Below are positions 36,001 through 47,360 of a stretch of DNA of 64,000 nt, in pieces. The stretch is taken from NCBI GenBank assembly GCA_008360955.1, contig LUCM01005832.1, positions 53,285 to 117,284 of the forward strand, read 5' to 3'. The notes below the pieces were generated by a model that was not told where the DNA came from, made no database searches, and saw only the letters and a program-made list of their open reading frames with translations. The stretch's first letter is position 1. Each line of letters opens with the position of its first letter. A program made the position numbers and the translations under genes. Source of the stretch: Fasciolopsis buskii. Lineage: Eukaryota > Platyhelminthes > Trematoda > Plagiorchiida > Fasciolidae.

Positions 36001-39000
36001 CTGAACATTGCAAGTTCAAAACTGAGCAGGTTTCTTTTGGTTTCTCCTTTCCCTCGGTAGGCCGGTATCCTCCACTGTTAAAACTTTTCCATCCACCTTC
36101 ACGACTTAGTAGATTATAAGTTTTCTGCGCTAAACGTTTGTATTATCACCTATTACTTCATGTATTAGGTTATAGAATATAAGATTAATCCACTCTTGAC
36201 TCTTTCCATACGCTGACCGCTTAATAAATTAGCTTTTATTCTTTTTCTTCCTTTTTGAGCTAACAGCCCTCTTATCGTTATTAACCTGATAAGTAGCAAT
36301 AGTGAAGTTGGCGTGTTACCTCAAAATCTTGGTTGTCGTCTGGTCATAAATTTGTATAAGTGCCCGAAAACAACTTCCATCGGATACAATAGCATGAAAC
36401 AGCACCAGCTTTTACGGCGCTGTGACCATTCCGGGTCATACTCAATACGGGTTAGCAACAATTCATTATGACTTGGAATTCATTTAAATGTGACTAAAAT
36501 GGGGATATACGACATCGATATCTGATTAACACACTGCCATCCAGTGACGAAACGGTTAACATGGGTCTTCCGGGGAAAAACAGTTTCTTAAACCAATATC
36601 TGCTTACAAAGGCTAGGGATTAAGTGATAAACTTTCCTGTTATCTGTCCGCTGAAAATAAAGACTAGGAGATGAAAAACGCTCAGAATAAATACATAAGT
36701 GGGTACAGTATATATTAACCATTTTTAACTTACCAAGTATGCCGCGACATGTGAAAAAGAATGGTCAAGAAAAAGGGACCAGTACGGTCACTGCTGATAG
36801 GAACTTGCTCAAACCTTGCATATGCCACCAACGATTTAGAAATTACGAAAACTTTCTTTCACCAATCTCCTTGTACCAGAGCTAACAGTAAATTTTTTGC
36901 GGGAATATTTCGATTGCACCGATTCTTTATTTGTGTCACACATAAGGAGAAAGAGCACTAAATAGTAGAATGGGTTTGGAAGGTCAGCTGTAACGAAGAG
37001 TCGGCCTATCGCTTTGGACCAAAAAATTATTCTGTCTCATGAAAGCCCTGAAAATAAAAAAGTGTAGCAGGGTGGGACCACTGCTAAAGTGCACCTCCCT
37101 ACCGAATAACGTCACACCCCATGTTGTTCATGTATTTCCATTGACTTTACAAAAAACTGCGGGAGATGAGTTAAGGAGATCGACTATACATTTCCGTGAG
37201 GAAATGGTAGAATGGTGTTACTTATTCCTTGAGTGTATACCAAATATGTTTTTGGGAAACAAACTTTTGATTGCAGATAGACCAAAACCATAAACAGATT
37301 CACTTGTATGGCCATGCCGCGGATAACGCCAAGCGCATTGTCTTTTGGCATTAGATACTGCGTGGTGCAAAGTAAATAAACATTTAAACTGTTCTAACTA
37401 GAACGGTTATTGTTGGGTAAGTTAAAGGGTACAAGCCAATATAGGCTTGCAATAAAATGGTATCCATTCACTCCATAACCACTAGTGGGAAGAAATCAAC
37501 CGAAAAACTACTGGGGAATTTACATCAGCGTCTTTAGTATAATTCCACGACATTTAATACCCTTATTAAACGTTACATGAATTACTTTTACAGTTTTCTG
37601 GGGACAGAAACCAGTGCCTTGGAACCGATTATCTGAATGCCGCCATGAACGTTTAAATTGTGTACGGCAATCATATTCCATTATGTTCATGTATTCCAAA
37701 ATATGACTGTTTTCTTTCAATCCTTCGACAGTATTGTTCACGTTGCACGTGTACAGTAATGAGCAGGTGGTGGTTCAAGTTAACTAGAAGGGATGTGACA
37801 ATCACATTGAAAGAGAAGCGTTTTAGTGGCACATTTCCTGATAATCAGCAGCATAAAAATTGGCGGTGGCCAAATTGTCGTTTTTGTTATAATGGTGCTG
37901 GAAAAAGAGAACAGCTTTTTAAGCTTATGGCAACCACTGTGCTCAAACAACAGGTTGGGAAACGAGTCCTGTTTTTATTATAAAATGTACTAATGTAACT
38001 GGCCGATATACCAACATGACACTGATTCACGTTATTTTGGTACTGACAACAAGTGTTGGTGGTTGAATACTTAACTGAATGTGCGTGAAGCGCTAGGTAT
38101 TCCATATTTATAAGTGAACCTCAGGTAAGAACACTCTCAAATTTCCAAATTTCATACAGACTGGGTTCTTTCGTCGCTGTTTTATTCATACTTTTTTAAA
38201 TTTTATTTGAGTTAAAGCACATCCAGTGATCACAATCACCTAATTTTATTGAGCATTTTTTCAGGCGCGTTCACAATTTTGGCAGGCTTTAGACAAGCAG
38301 TCGTGCTACTGTTGCAGATCCGTACCATGTTTACATGACCCCACTGGGCGTTAATGATTTCATTATGTTATCATTGGTTAGTCTTACTTTAATTTTCAGA
38401 TGTGCCCGGAGAAGGGGGTGAATTCTACCTGCAACACTCCCAAAGGACCATAAAGACGAGGAGTCCGAAGGATAAGGTAACCTATAGCCATATGGCGGGT
38501 TCACATATTTGCATACATTGCTCACAACATAACTTTCAGTACCCACACATTATGGGTTGCAATTTTTCCGGCGTGTTCATTTGATTTATGTTAAAAACGC
38601 CGTTCTCAGACAGCGTTTTTGAACACAATCACTACGGAAGATTTAACGCAGACAATAGTTAGTGGGTACCAAAACCGGATTCCTTAATACCGGTAAACGT
38701 CAGCTTCACTACCAAGTTTTGCATCAAAATATAGATATCGTTATAAAGATGACTCTTTTTTCTAGTGCAGTATAATAAGTTAAAGAAAAAGTCCAAAGGT
38801 TGGTAAATAGAGCAAGGCCTAAACTTGTGGCCAATTATCAAGGTTTCATTCCAGGAGAACATAACAGACTTTCGTGAATCGCTACCACAGTAACTCTACA
38901 GAGTCAGTTCATAAGTATTGAGATACATTTGTTATGGATATAAAATTCCTAATGTAAATGGCATAATCCTATTTTGCTGTAACTTTCAGACCTAATCACC

Positions 39001-39999
39001 GGTGTTATTGGAGCGCCAAATAATAAGCATTTAGACAGCGAGTTAATTTCGATATTCAATGTGTGTAACACTGTTGAAATCCTTGTTAATCGCTCTCATT
39101 TCATTGGGGTTTTGAGATTTTGGTTTTTGAGGGGTCGTACAGCACGAGTACTTAATTGATTTTCACGTGACTGGTCCAATATCTGGGACACATTGAAAGG
39201 GACACCGAACCTCCCCAGCCGGTCAATGGAAGAGCTTGTGATTTAAGGTCTTCGAGGCATTCATGGACATACTTATTGATCAGCAGTCTTTTGTTATGAA
39301 CATTTGCGGTTCCCCTTGCGTGGCTGAAGCTGGCGCATGAACGTGTTGCACGCTCAGACATGGGTCCGAGTAGTCTCTGATAAGCTGGGGAGGCCAGTAT
39401 GCGCCTATTATTAACAGGATGTCACCGCCGATGGCTAATCTTGTGGATTCCAAGTAATCCCGTTACTGCAGCGTGAAGCACATGGTTACCGGGTGCGCAA
39501 TTTCGCCGATCACCATGTGAGTATCCACTTATCCGTTAATGAAAGGGATACTATCAGGGGGACTTTTATGTTGCACTCAGGGTTGCGCTGACAAGGGTAT
39601 CAGGGGAAAACACCCACTCAGTTTGAGCATTTGAAAAAATTTCGGAGACCGCCGTACTATAGCAAATGGAATCCTATTTCGAAATTGAGTGTCTACGTGC
39701 TTTTCAATGAGACTGTCCAACGATGTACCTTAAGAACACTTTCAAACGACTTTTAAGTGTTTGATTAACAATAATTAGGTTCCCTCTCCCAAACACATGT
39801 AGGACAAAAACACTTAAGTTAAAAAATATGGTGTTGTCTGATCACCACCAAAGTCCTTTTTATGTGTTATCTAAAATTTATGTTGCTCTAAAACCATTCG
39901 AACCATCTCTGAAACCGTAAAAACTCCCACTTACATCAAGTGCATGAAATTTGTCACGAATATCAGGAAACAATATGTATTCAAGTGCCCATAATGTAC
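33011..39999 (-). other. mib1: mib1 intron 1, 5' part: no recognisable genes
   Basis: This is the donor-proximal 7 kb of the first intron. There are several open frames of 60-126 codons on both strands (for example 34828-35208 minus and 37660-37983 plus). None shows a domain, matching splice sites or a partner exon. I treat it as non-coding. Confidence 0.5.
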
Positions 40000-40110
40000 C
40001 TGCTTCCCCCATTTCCAATCAGGCCCTCTAACAACACGACATCCTACACCAGACGCATACGTTCCACGATCGTGAAGCTCACTCTGGTGCGAATTTCGAC
40101 CCAGGGACAT
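40000..40110 (-). CDS. mib1: mib1 exon 1: start and first half of MIB/HERC2 domain 1
   Basis: Exon 1 encodes 37 residues and ends with the first half of the first MIB/HERC2 domain. The hallmark VGCRVVRGPDWKWGKQ is visible just before the donor CAG|GTAC. Exon 2 continues with DGGEG, as in vertebrate MIB1, and the junction is phase 0. I chose the ATG at 40108-40110 because the vertebrate protein starts about 15-20 residues before this motif. The frame stays open upstream to another ATG at 40225-40227, so a longer N-terminus is possible. No splice acceptor is obvious just upstream. The exon is separated from exon 2 by 21,459 nt of repeat-filled intron, so it is easily missed by automatic gene prediction. 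The domain call is firm. The exact start is uncertain. Confidence 0.82.
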
Positions 40111-43100
40111 CGGAACTCGACAGGGAGCCGCGTGCTTCAAATACTCGCCTATTAAGAGAGTTGATAGGCTTAGCTCAGTTAAACACCTTTTCCCAGACCA
40201 ATGTTCGGGGCAAGCCTGGTGTCTCACTTAGATTGCCCTTCGTTTTATTCTCGAAGGGTTATTGGGAGCGCCCTATTTTCTACCGAAATTTGACAAAAGT
40301 ACGGAACTGGCGCTTAGCGTGATTAAAAGACACTCGACTGCTGATCGACAAGCCTTCTTCGGTAGGTGGGATCAAAAAAGTGAGGGAAGCGACAAGCTCA
40401 ATCGAATATCGTGGTGCAGAGGTGGCATAGGTGAGACGCTACCTGCGAACGCGAAGCAGGGTTGGGATGGCAGTTGGTGGGGCACCATTAAACACCGAAG
40501 AACTTGGAGAGTGCTCAGTCAGTTGAACTGTATACTTTCTCTCTCCTGTAGAGCAAATTAGCAAATCAACGTTTTGAAACCGAAAATGCAAGGGATAAAA
40601 ACTGTCGTAGAGAAAATATCATTCGAAAGGTTGCTGTCATTGCAACTGGTTTCCCTTATTTCTGATCGGCCCATTTCGGCTGAACTTCTTGGGCACGAGC
40701 ATTCGGCCGGTGTCTGTGTCCAGGTTCAGACAGCAACAGAGTTTGATTTGAATCTGAACGAACCACAACCTCTATTATTCCGATCAGTGGATATCAAATT
40801 CCCCGTGACATGTGTTGTGCAGGTGTTCGTTTAATGACATTGACATTCTTAGCTTATGCTCATTCCATTAACGACCGTTCCGGACCATTAATGCCCAAAA
40901 ACACTCAGAAAAAACACTTCTTAGCAGACACAGGCGCGGAAGTGTGTTTTATATGTCCTCACAAGCAAATGGTATAACAGCGCATCCCTTCGGAAAGCCT
41001 GATAAAAAAGTAATGAGCGACTGGCAAGCACACTCACTGAAATTGATCACAGCAATGTGTACCATGTGTTGCAACGCAAGCGGCAGACAGCTCTCCAAAG
41101 TCTCCAAGGTAACTTGGCGTGTCGAGTTTGAACCGTGTCCCCGGACGCCACAACTCCACCTAAGTATAAGGAACAACCGGCGCGGCCATATTGAACCTCC
41201 ATTTGTTTGGAAGTTTTTGATTAATTTCTTGTTTATTGGTCTTAGTCCAAACCGTCTCTGCTCATTTATTGTCATGTACCTTGACCTCAGCAAAATCACT
41301 GGTTGAATGCATTTGCAGGCCTTCCCCCCAAACCCCATGCAATGTCCTCTGAGCTTTCAACTACCTGCAGTTTCCAATACCTTCTGTTCCTATGATACTA
41401 AAGAGCGTGAGTTTCCGTAAGCCGAAATTATTGATCATATTTCGAAAGTTGTCTCAGTTTAGAGCTGGTGACCAAATTGTTCGACGTTCATTTTTATGGA
41501 TGTTTATCATGTTGGGTATTCAGTGCTAAAATCGGTATTGTCCGCAGCTCGCTTTCTATGGCTTTCCTGCATTCTCATACCACTCTAACCCCGTACCCTA
41601 TCCAGGAATGTGAAGGAATCATATAACACCAAAGCTATTGAAATCCGGTCTTGTTGATTTACCATTCACGACCGTCTCCTCAGCTATGTTCGTTCCACAG
41701 GCCACAAAAATATGGACTCCGATTCAGCGTACAACTACCGCACACCCGAATCTCGGTTTCGCAGCCAACTGAGCTGAGCTCACCTTTGACTTCATTCTCA
41801 GTCAAGACATCCTGGGGTTTGCACGTTATCTGTTTAAGTCTACTGCGGTCCCCCTCAGTGCATTTCTGTGACAGCGTCTCACCGATATTTTCAGCACTTG
41901 CGTCCCCGGCATAAGCCCACCTACTGAAATATGAACAAATCATTCATCATATTTCTGCTACCTCCAATTGTTTTGTCCTTACTAGACCCCATTTTGATAC
42001 ATTTTACGATTGCACCTTTTGGTTAGATCTATTTCTTCTTTGCATTGCTTTGATGTTTTTCCTGAGATCCTTTCGTGGCAAGAAAATGAAGTGAACGTGT
42101 CCCAAATCCCCATAGAATTCTATCTAGCTGCCGCTGCCTCTAGCTTTCCCTAACTCCAGCGATAAAACCCATGTCGGGTAGACAAAGTGTTTCGTTCAGC
42201 GACCAAAACCGAATTCTTAATATCGGCCTTCACCAATGAGCACCAGTTAGTAGATTATTCATCCGGCATGGTTGCCGACTTCCAAGCAACCATTTTGCCA
42301 AAATTATTCATCATTTTAATCCATAGTACGTCGCAATAGTAGTGCTCATCATTTGCAAGGATAAGGAATAAACCAAATTACAATGGGTTGCTTTTACGCA
42401 GCACGCCTAGAGGGTTCTACATCAAGGTTATTGTCTTCGACAACCAAAGAGCCAATTGGTTTTGAATTTACCTATGAAGCTCTCGTGGTTGACTTATTTT
42501 TCTTGTTCAAACGGTTGTCAGTCAACACCTCTAATATCACAATTTCTCTACTCCCAGCGGGACAGCATTCGTTTTTGCAAAATGTTATTTTCGCAAATAT
42601 TGATCGTGTAGTTGGCATTCATTTGGATAATTTCTGATATATTACTATCGTTGTCGTTGCTCACAAATCCTGGATGAGATCTGTCTCTACATCTTAATGC
42701 CGCTAACGCCACCTAGGCCGAAATGTTTAAACCCTTTAGGGCTGATCACACTCAGGTTGTCTTCATTGGGTGGACGGATGAAATTGCCAGTAACGTTGAA
42801 CGACCTTTTCTGGAAGCCACATAGAAACTACGAATTTCTTGAAGGCACAGTGAAGCGTCTTTCTGATAAATCTGTCCCACAAATGCAAAGTGTGTTGAAT
42901 CTGAGCGAAATTAGGGCAGAAAGAGGCTAGACAAGCGCGTTGCTTTTGATAGGGAATACTCATTCCGGCCGTTCGATTTCGTCTAGTGTTGGTGCAGCTC
43001 AAACCAAATTGCTCTGCTAGATCCAGATTTAAGATTATACGGAAGGACGTGATCTACCCTGGTGTGCTTAGAATCAAGGGGTACGTCTAAACACCCGGGG

Positions 43101-44433
43101 TCGGCAGGGCTATGGCTGTCGGGGCAACCCCAACTAGTTCATGTGAAAACTCTGAACCCATTACACTTTTCCCTGGTTTAAACAGGTCCAGCGCACAAGA
43201 TTAAATTGTTACGACCTAAATTAAGGTGAAGGGATAATCCACAATTTATCAGACACTAGTCAGCCGGAATCAGCGGTATCGAATGACGAATCATGTTCAG
43301 AAGGAGAGTCGTGGCTTGAGTGAACAAATGGTGGTGGCGGTAGAAAGAAACTCTATTGACAAACTAGAAACCTGAAACTTCGCATCTATCAGCTTCAGGT
43401 GAAGTAGCAATTCCGCTGTTGGAAATTTTAAGTCTACCTCTTCTGCTTAATACCATACCGACAAATTTACCGTCATTTATGAACAAGCTGCAACACCGAG
43501 ACCTTCGTTCGGTTTTACTCATATCTGAATGCATAAGCTTCTCTCTGGAGCTTCATTGGCTGCCTTGTCTGTGTTGAAGCACGGATTACGGAAGGGCTGT
43601 TAGTGAATGCCAAAAAGAAGTACATGATCTGATGCAGAACTTCGCAGCGCTCTGACGATGGAAAGCGATATGTAGAAAATGGCATTCCTCACTCTCATCG
43701 CGAAGGTCATTGCGGTAAGCAAGCTGCTCGGCGTGGTACCTTTGAAATCTGTGCAGAAGCGACGTGGCAGCAGGAACATGTAGGGAGCATTAACAAAGCC
43801 CATGTAAATGGCTCAAGGAATCCCACTACCAATTTAGACTATCCACAACGATTTGAGAAGCATGATTTGCCTGGGAGGAAATTTTATTTGCAGGAGATGG
43901 GAAATAACTTGAACATCAGAGATCGAAAATGCAGGTTTCAGAAGCCATTAGAATAGCCTGCTCGGAGTTTTGGTCAAGCCGAATGGCCTAACGCGTGATG
44001 AAAGCTGTTGACTGAGATTTCTAAATGGATACGAAAAATTACTGGAGTCAAATCAAATAAGGCTATCTACGCAGGAAGTAATGAAACTATCTGGAAGTGG
44101 AAAAAGACAGATATAATGACAAAACCCATCTTTATCGGCATCCGGTAAATCTCTGCTAGTTTGAAGACATAGCCAATTAATGATGGGATCAAATCCTAAA
44201 AATGTTTTGTTTTTGCCAGGTGGAGGCAAGCATTTAACCCCGTCACTTTGAAAGCTTTCATAATTAGTTATCCGGTCAAGTGGAGGAGTGTTCTAATCGA
44301 AAAATTTTAACCTTTTCGGTTCAATTCCGAAATTTTCACTTGACATCGTTTTGGAGTGGCTTCAAAAATCTAGGATTTTTTATCAGCTGCAGACCAATCT
44401 GTGTTTGCTAGTTGAAGTCCTCCCAGACTAAAA
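40111..44433. other. Region upstream of mib1 exon 1
   Basis: This holds the presumed mib1 promoter and 5' UTR on the minus strand, plus degraded mobile DNA. I could not place a promoter. Besides the protease motif at 40.9 kb, nothing is recognisable. Open frames such as 40262-40561 and 40949-41338 lack domains. Confidence 0.5.
40905..40975 (+). pseudogene. LTR-retrotransposon aspartic protease remnant
   Basis: The plus strand encodes KKHFLADTGAEVCFICPHK (DTGAEV at 40927-40944), followed soon by a stop. The D-T-G-A-E-V motif with a hydrophobic strand before it is the active site of Gypsy-type retrotransposon proteases. I could not extend it to reverse transcriptase or integrase, so this is a short, dead remnant. 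Only the motif supports the call. Confidence 0.5.
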
Positions 44434-44950
44434 GTGTATATTTTAGGTGAAATTACTTTGGGGCCGGTAGTGCCGCGAGACCACTACTGCGCGCAGGGTT
44501 GCGAGTTGGAGGACAACAGGCCATGCAGCAAACCATCAATGACGGTTGAAGAGGATAACCCGACTACCGTGGGGAAACGAAAAAATTTTCCCATGCTCCA
44601 ATTCCCCCTGGATCGCCCCCTGCCGGCAGTTTTGGCGCAGTTGCATCCTTAGCTGGAAAGTTCTGATTCTAGTACACTCGTGGTTAACCAGGTTTGGCGA
44701 CGGCCAAAGCTTAAGGATTAAATTTGGTTTCCTTCAGTTACATCTCTAAGCTTTATTCTGGAGGCTCAGTGAATGGCTTTGAAAGCACAATCAAAAGCCC
44801 TTACTGTACTGCCAAGGCCATATTCGAGAAAGGGGTCGACGGAGCGGAGTAAATTCGCCGAACCACCGGGTCTGCGAAAAGGCGTCTGACACTATTGGGA
44901 ACAATGGCCTGCATCATGCTGTCCGGGCGGGTGTTGTTCTGAAGTATTGC
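44434..44950 (+). mobile_element. Probable RTE LINE 5' region (orphan)
   Basis: This GC-rich stretch resembles, from memory, the leader that precedes the endonuclease ORF in tapeworm RTE-type LINEs, notably the segment near 44880-44940 with GGGAACAATGGCCTGCATC. No endonuclease or RT follows on the plus strand, so it would be a fragment. I cannot verify this by search. Confidence 0.35.
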
Positions 44951-46642
44951 CTATACCCCTAACTTCCGAAAAAAGACTGGCACATAAGTGTTACTCTTTA
45001 ATCCAGGAGCTAGCTTCAGTGGCTCATTGTTAAAACTTAGTGTGCATAATCCAACTTTACTGCCCGCTAAATTCGATGTCCTTTGGCTCATCGCATTAGG
45101 GGGCGCTGATTCGTGAGATAAACCTATGAATTTCCCAAAGCCAATGCCACTTGCTAGCGGCTGTTTAATATGCACCGGAATTAGGTTCTACGCCGATGCC
45201 GTTCTAGCTTCTGGGGGTGTACATAGTGGCTAGTGGCTTGCTGTCCAAGTTCACCGGAGTGGAAAAGCAGAACGTTTCGTCTTCTTGACTAGGCAAGCTG
45301 AGGAAAGCGTGTGCACGCTTTAGCAGACCTTCTCCTGATGGTAGCATCCATCCTCGCTTTAAATTGGCCTGCCAAAAAAGAGGTGGTTTTGTCTGTCCCA
45401 TAAAAGCCAATCCTTTTAATATTCATACCAGTGGGCTCGCGGATTACCTAATTCGCCCTGCAAGCCCCGCCCGGCAATCGGACAGCAAGCCCTTAATGGG
45501 GCACTGATCTTTACCGGTTGGTTATCTCCGCCGATCTGTAACTGTAAAACGACGACTATAGGGCTGCTAGCGACAACACGCGCGCCCAAAGGGCGATCGT
45601 ACATAAATAACTGCTTGGTTGTCTGACTTTGTTCAAACGTTTCTTTTAAGAGCCATCTATTTGCTATTACCCAGTTGACACACAGTTAAGAGTAATTTTC
45701 CCGTCCACATTTACACTTTTTCCCAGTATTATGCTTTGCAATAGTTATCCCTGCGCCAACATGCTCGCCAAAATCTAGCGGGCCTTTTCCAAGACCAGAG
45801 ATTCTTCGTTGTTTCTGCAAATAACTAAAACTCTGGAAACAACATTGGCCCACAGGGCAAACAGCAACAGCTGCAAGCTCAAAAGCAGCTGAGCCTGAAT
45901 GCAGCACCGGCAAAACTGCTTAAACGCAGAACCATCTCTTCCTGGACCACAGCCACTCAAGTCCCATATATAATTTACGATGATAATTAATAAAACAATC
46001 CACAGAAGATTACTGAATCTTTCGGTGAATTTTTACATCTGCTCTGGATAACGACAAAAATCACTCTACCCCAGGCCGACCTGGCTTGAATACAGAGTCG
46101 TAATCAAAAGTCGTATTCAACAGTCGTATGTCTTACTAGGGACGCAGCCCAGCTGTTGGAATAACCGAAATTGGCCCTGGACCAGACTCATTATCGCCGA
46201 CTGACTTCGCACTAGGTTGGCGAACACCTTCGACTTGTCCAATCAATGCTGCACCTTCCCGTCGCGTGGAAATACCCCCGCGATTACACCCCTTCAAAAA
46301 AAGCGAATGCTGTGACCTTGCGAATTACCGCCAAGGAGCCACATCACTATAGCCTCCAGGATCATGGAAAGTCTGAATAAGAATAGTCTTAGCATTCTTT
46401 CGAGTACATTAGCACAATAACAGTAGACGGCTTAGATTACTCCGAAAGGAATTATAAGCTACTTGCATGATTCACTACCTGAAAGCCATCGCTAGATCGC
46501 TGAACAATGGAAGGTCAGTCATATTAAGGTCCGCAGGAGGGAAGAAAACCTTCGATAAAGTCGCAAACCAGGTTGCCAAATAAAGTGGAATAGCAAGGTG
46601 TTGCTTATCCAATCATATAGTGAATTTTCACTTACTGACCCT
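44951..46642. other. Unidentified stretch
   Basis: The minus strand carries a chain of frames of 61-75 codons between 45960 and 44951, separated by stops, which could be a decayed coding sequence. I do not recognise it. Nothing else is supported. Confidence 0.4.
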
Positions 46643-47360
46643 TTAGAAACTAGGTATTTCAAGTGAATCACTTCCAATCTGAACCTAGATTAAAGTCCGG
46701 TGATGTTATCCAGTGCAGCGCACTAGGTCCTCCAATCTTTCTGTTGTATGTCAACAATGTCTTTGAGGTTATCCGAAATGGCGCCACCTTTCTGTTTTCC
46801 GGCGACATCAAAATCATCCACACTTTTCCACTGAATCCCTAGAGTCCACCATAGGTAACATGTCGCAAGATTTAGCGTCACTAAGTTCCCGGGCAACAGA
46901 GTGGATGATGAAATTCTTTGCTGAAAAGGCAGCATCATGGGGTTCGAGTGCGTTATACCCCAAAAATGGAACACAAAATAGGTTACCAAATCAGCCCCGT
47001 TAACTATCAAGTCCGCAACCTGGGCCTAAATTACTCTCGCAACTTAGACTTCACGGAGCATGCTCTCAAAAAAGTTGGGAAACCAAATAAATTAGCAGAG
47101 CTACCCCGAGGAACTCTAGAGTTGGAATGGAGCAAACTACCCTTTTTTGGGGCCCGTGTCAGACCTCATTCTGGAGCATGGCTCTCTAGTCTGTTCTAAC
47201 ATGAGGCAGTGTGACAGAGTGGCGATTGAAAACGTCCAGCGTACCTTTGCCAAGTGGTTGATTGGCTGCTCTGAAAACGTAAATTGCGTGGATCGCTGTA
47301 AGTCGCTGAAATTGGATCCCTTGTGGCTCAGACGCATGACAGCAAGTCTAGCGCTCCCAA
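46643..47360 (+). pseudogene. CR1-like LINE fragment: part of reverse transcriptase
   Basis: The plus strand encodes the C-terminal half of a CR1-like RT: LGPPIFLLYVNNVFEVI, the catalytic position (FSGD at 46795-46806), then VRNLGLNYSRNLDFTEHAL and ENVQRTFAKWLIG. It is 5'- and 3'-truncated and contains stops. It is an almost exact inverted copy of 51429-52146 (x pairs with 98789 minus x). One 95-residue frame is identical and a 93-residue frame has a single change. Confidence 0.8.

Larger units (their letters stand above)
3891..40110 (-). other. mib1: mib1-like gene span (E3 ubiquitin ligase Mind bomb), 5' eight exons
   Basis: The gene span covers eight coding exons on the minus strand: 40000-40110, 18355-18540, 16678-16808, 15583-15946, 13835-14746, 12217-12517, 7422-7540 and 3891-4322. 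All junctions use GT/AG and the phases agree at every junction (0, 0, 2, 0, 0, 1, 0), giving 852 codons without a stop. The domain order is MIB/HERC2, ZZ zinc finger, MIB/HERC2, disordered linker, ankyrin repeats, which is the Mind bomb order. Mind bomb ligases ubiquitinate Notch ligands (Delta/Jagged) in the signal-sending cell and drive their endocytosis. MIB1 is favoured over MIB2 by the wording around the first MIB domain and ZZ finger ([14 protein letters not shown]). The final exon ends at a good donor (CAG|GTACGC), so the rest of the ankyrin repeats and the RING fingers lie outside the window. Confidence 0.9.

Noticed and set aside
39152..39361. Minus-strand frame near mib1 exon 1, considered as an upstream exon
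   Set aside because: It lies inside intron 1, downstream of the exon 1 donor. It has no matching splice sites and no Mind bomb similarity.
43600..43803. 67-codon minus-strand frame, considered as the end of an LTR-element integrase
   Set aside because: Only vague resemblance. No zinc finger, catalytic D-D-E residues or neighbouring pol domain could be found.
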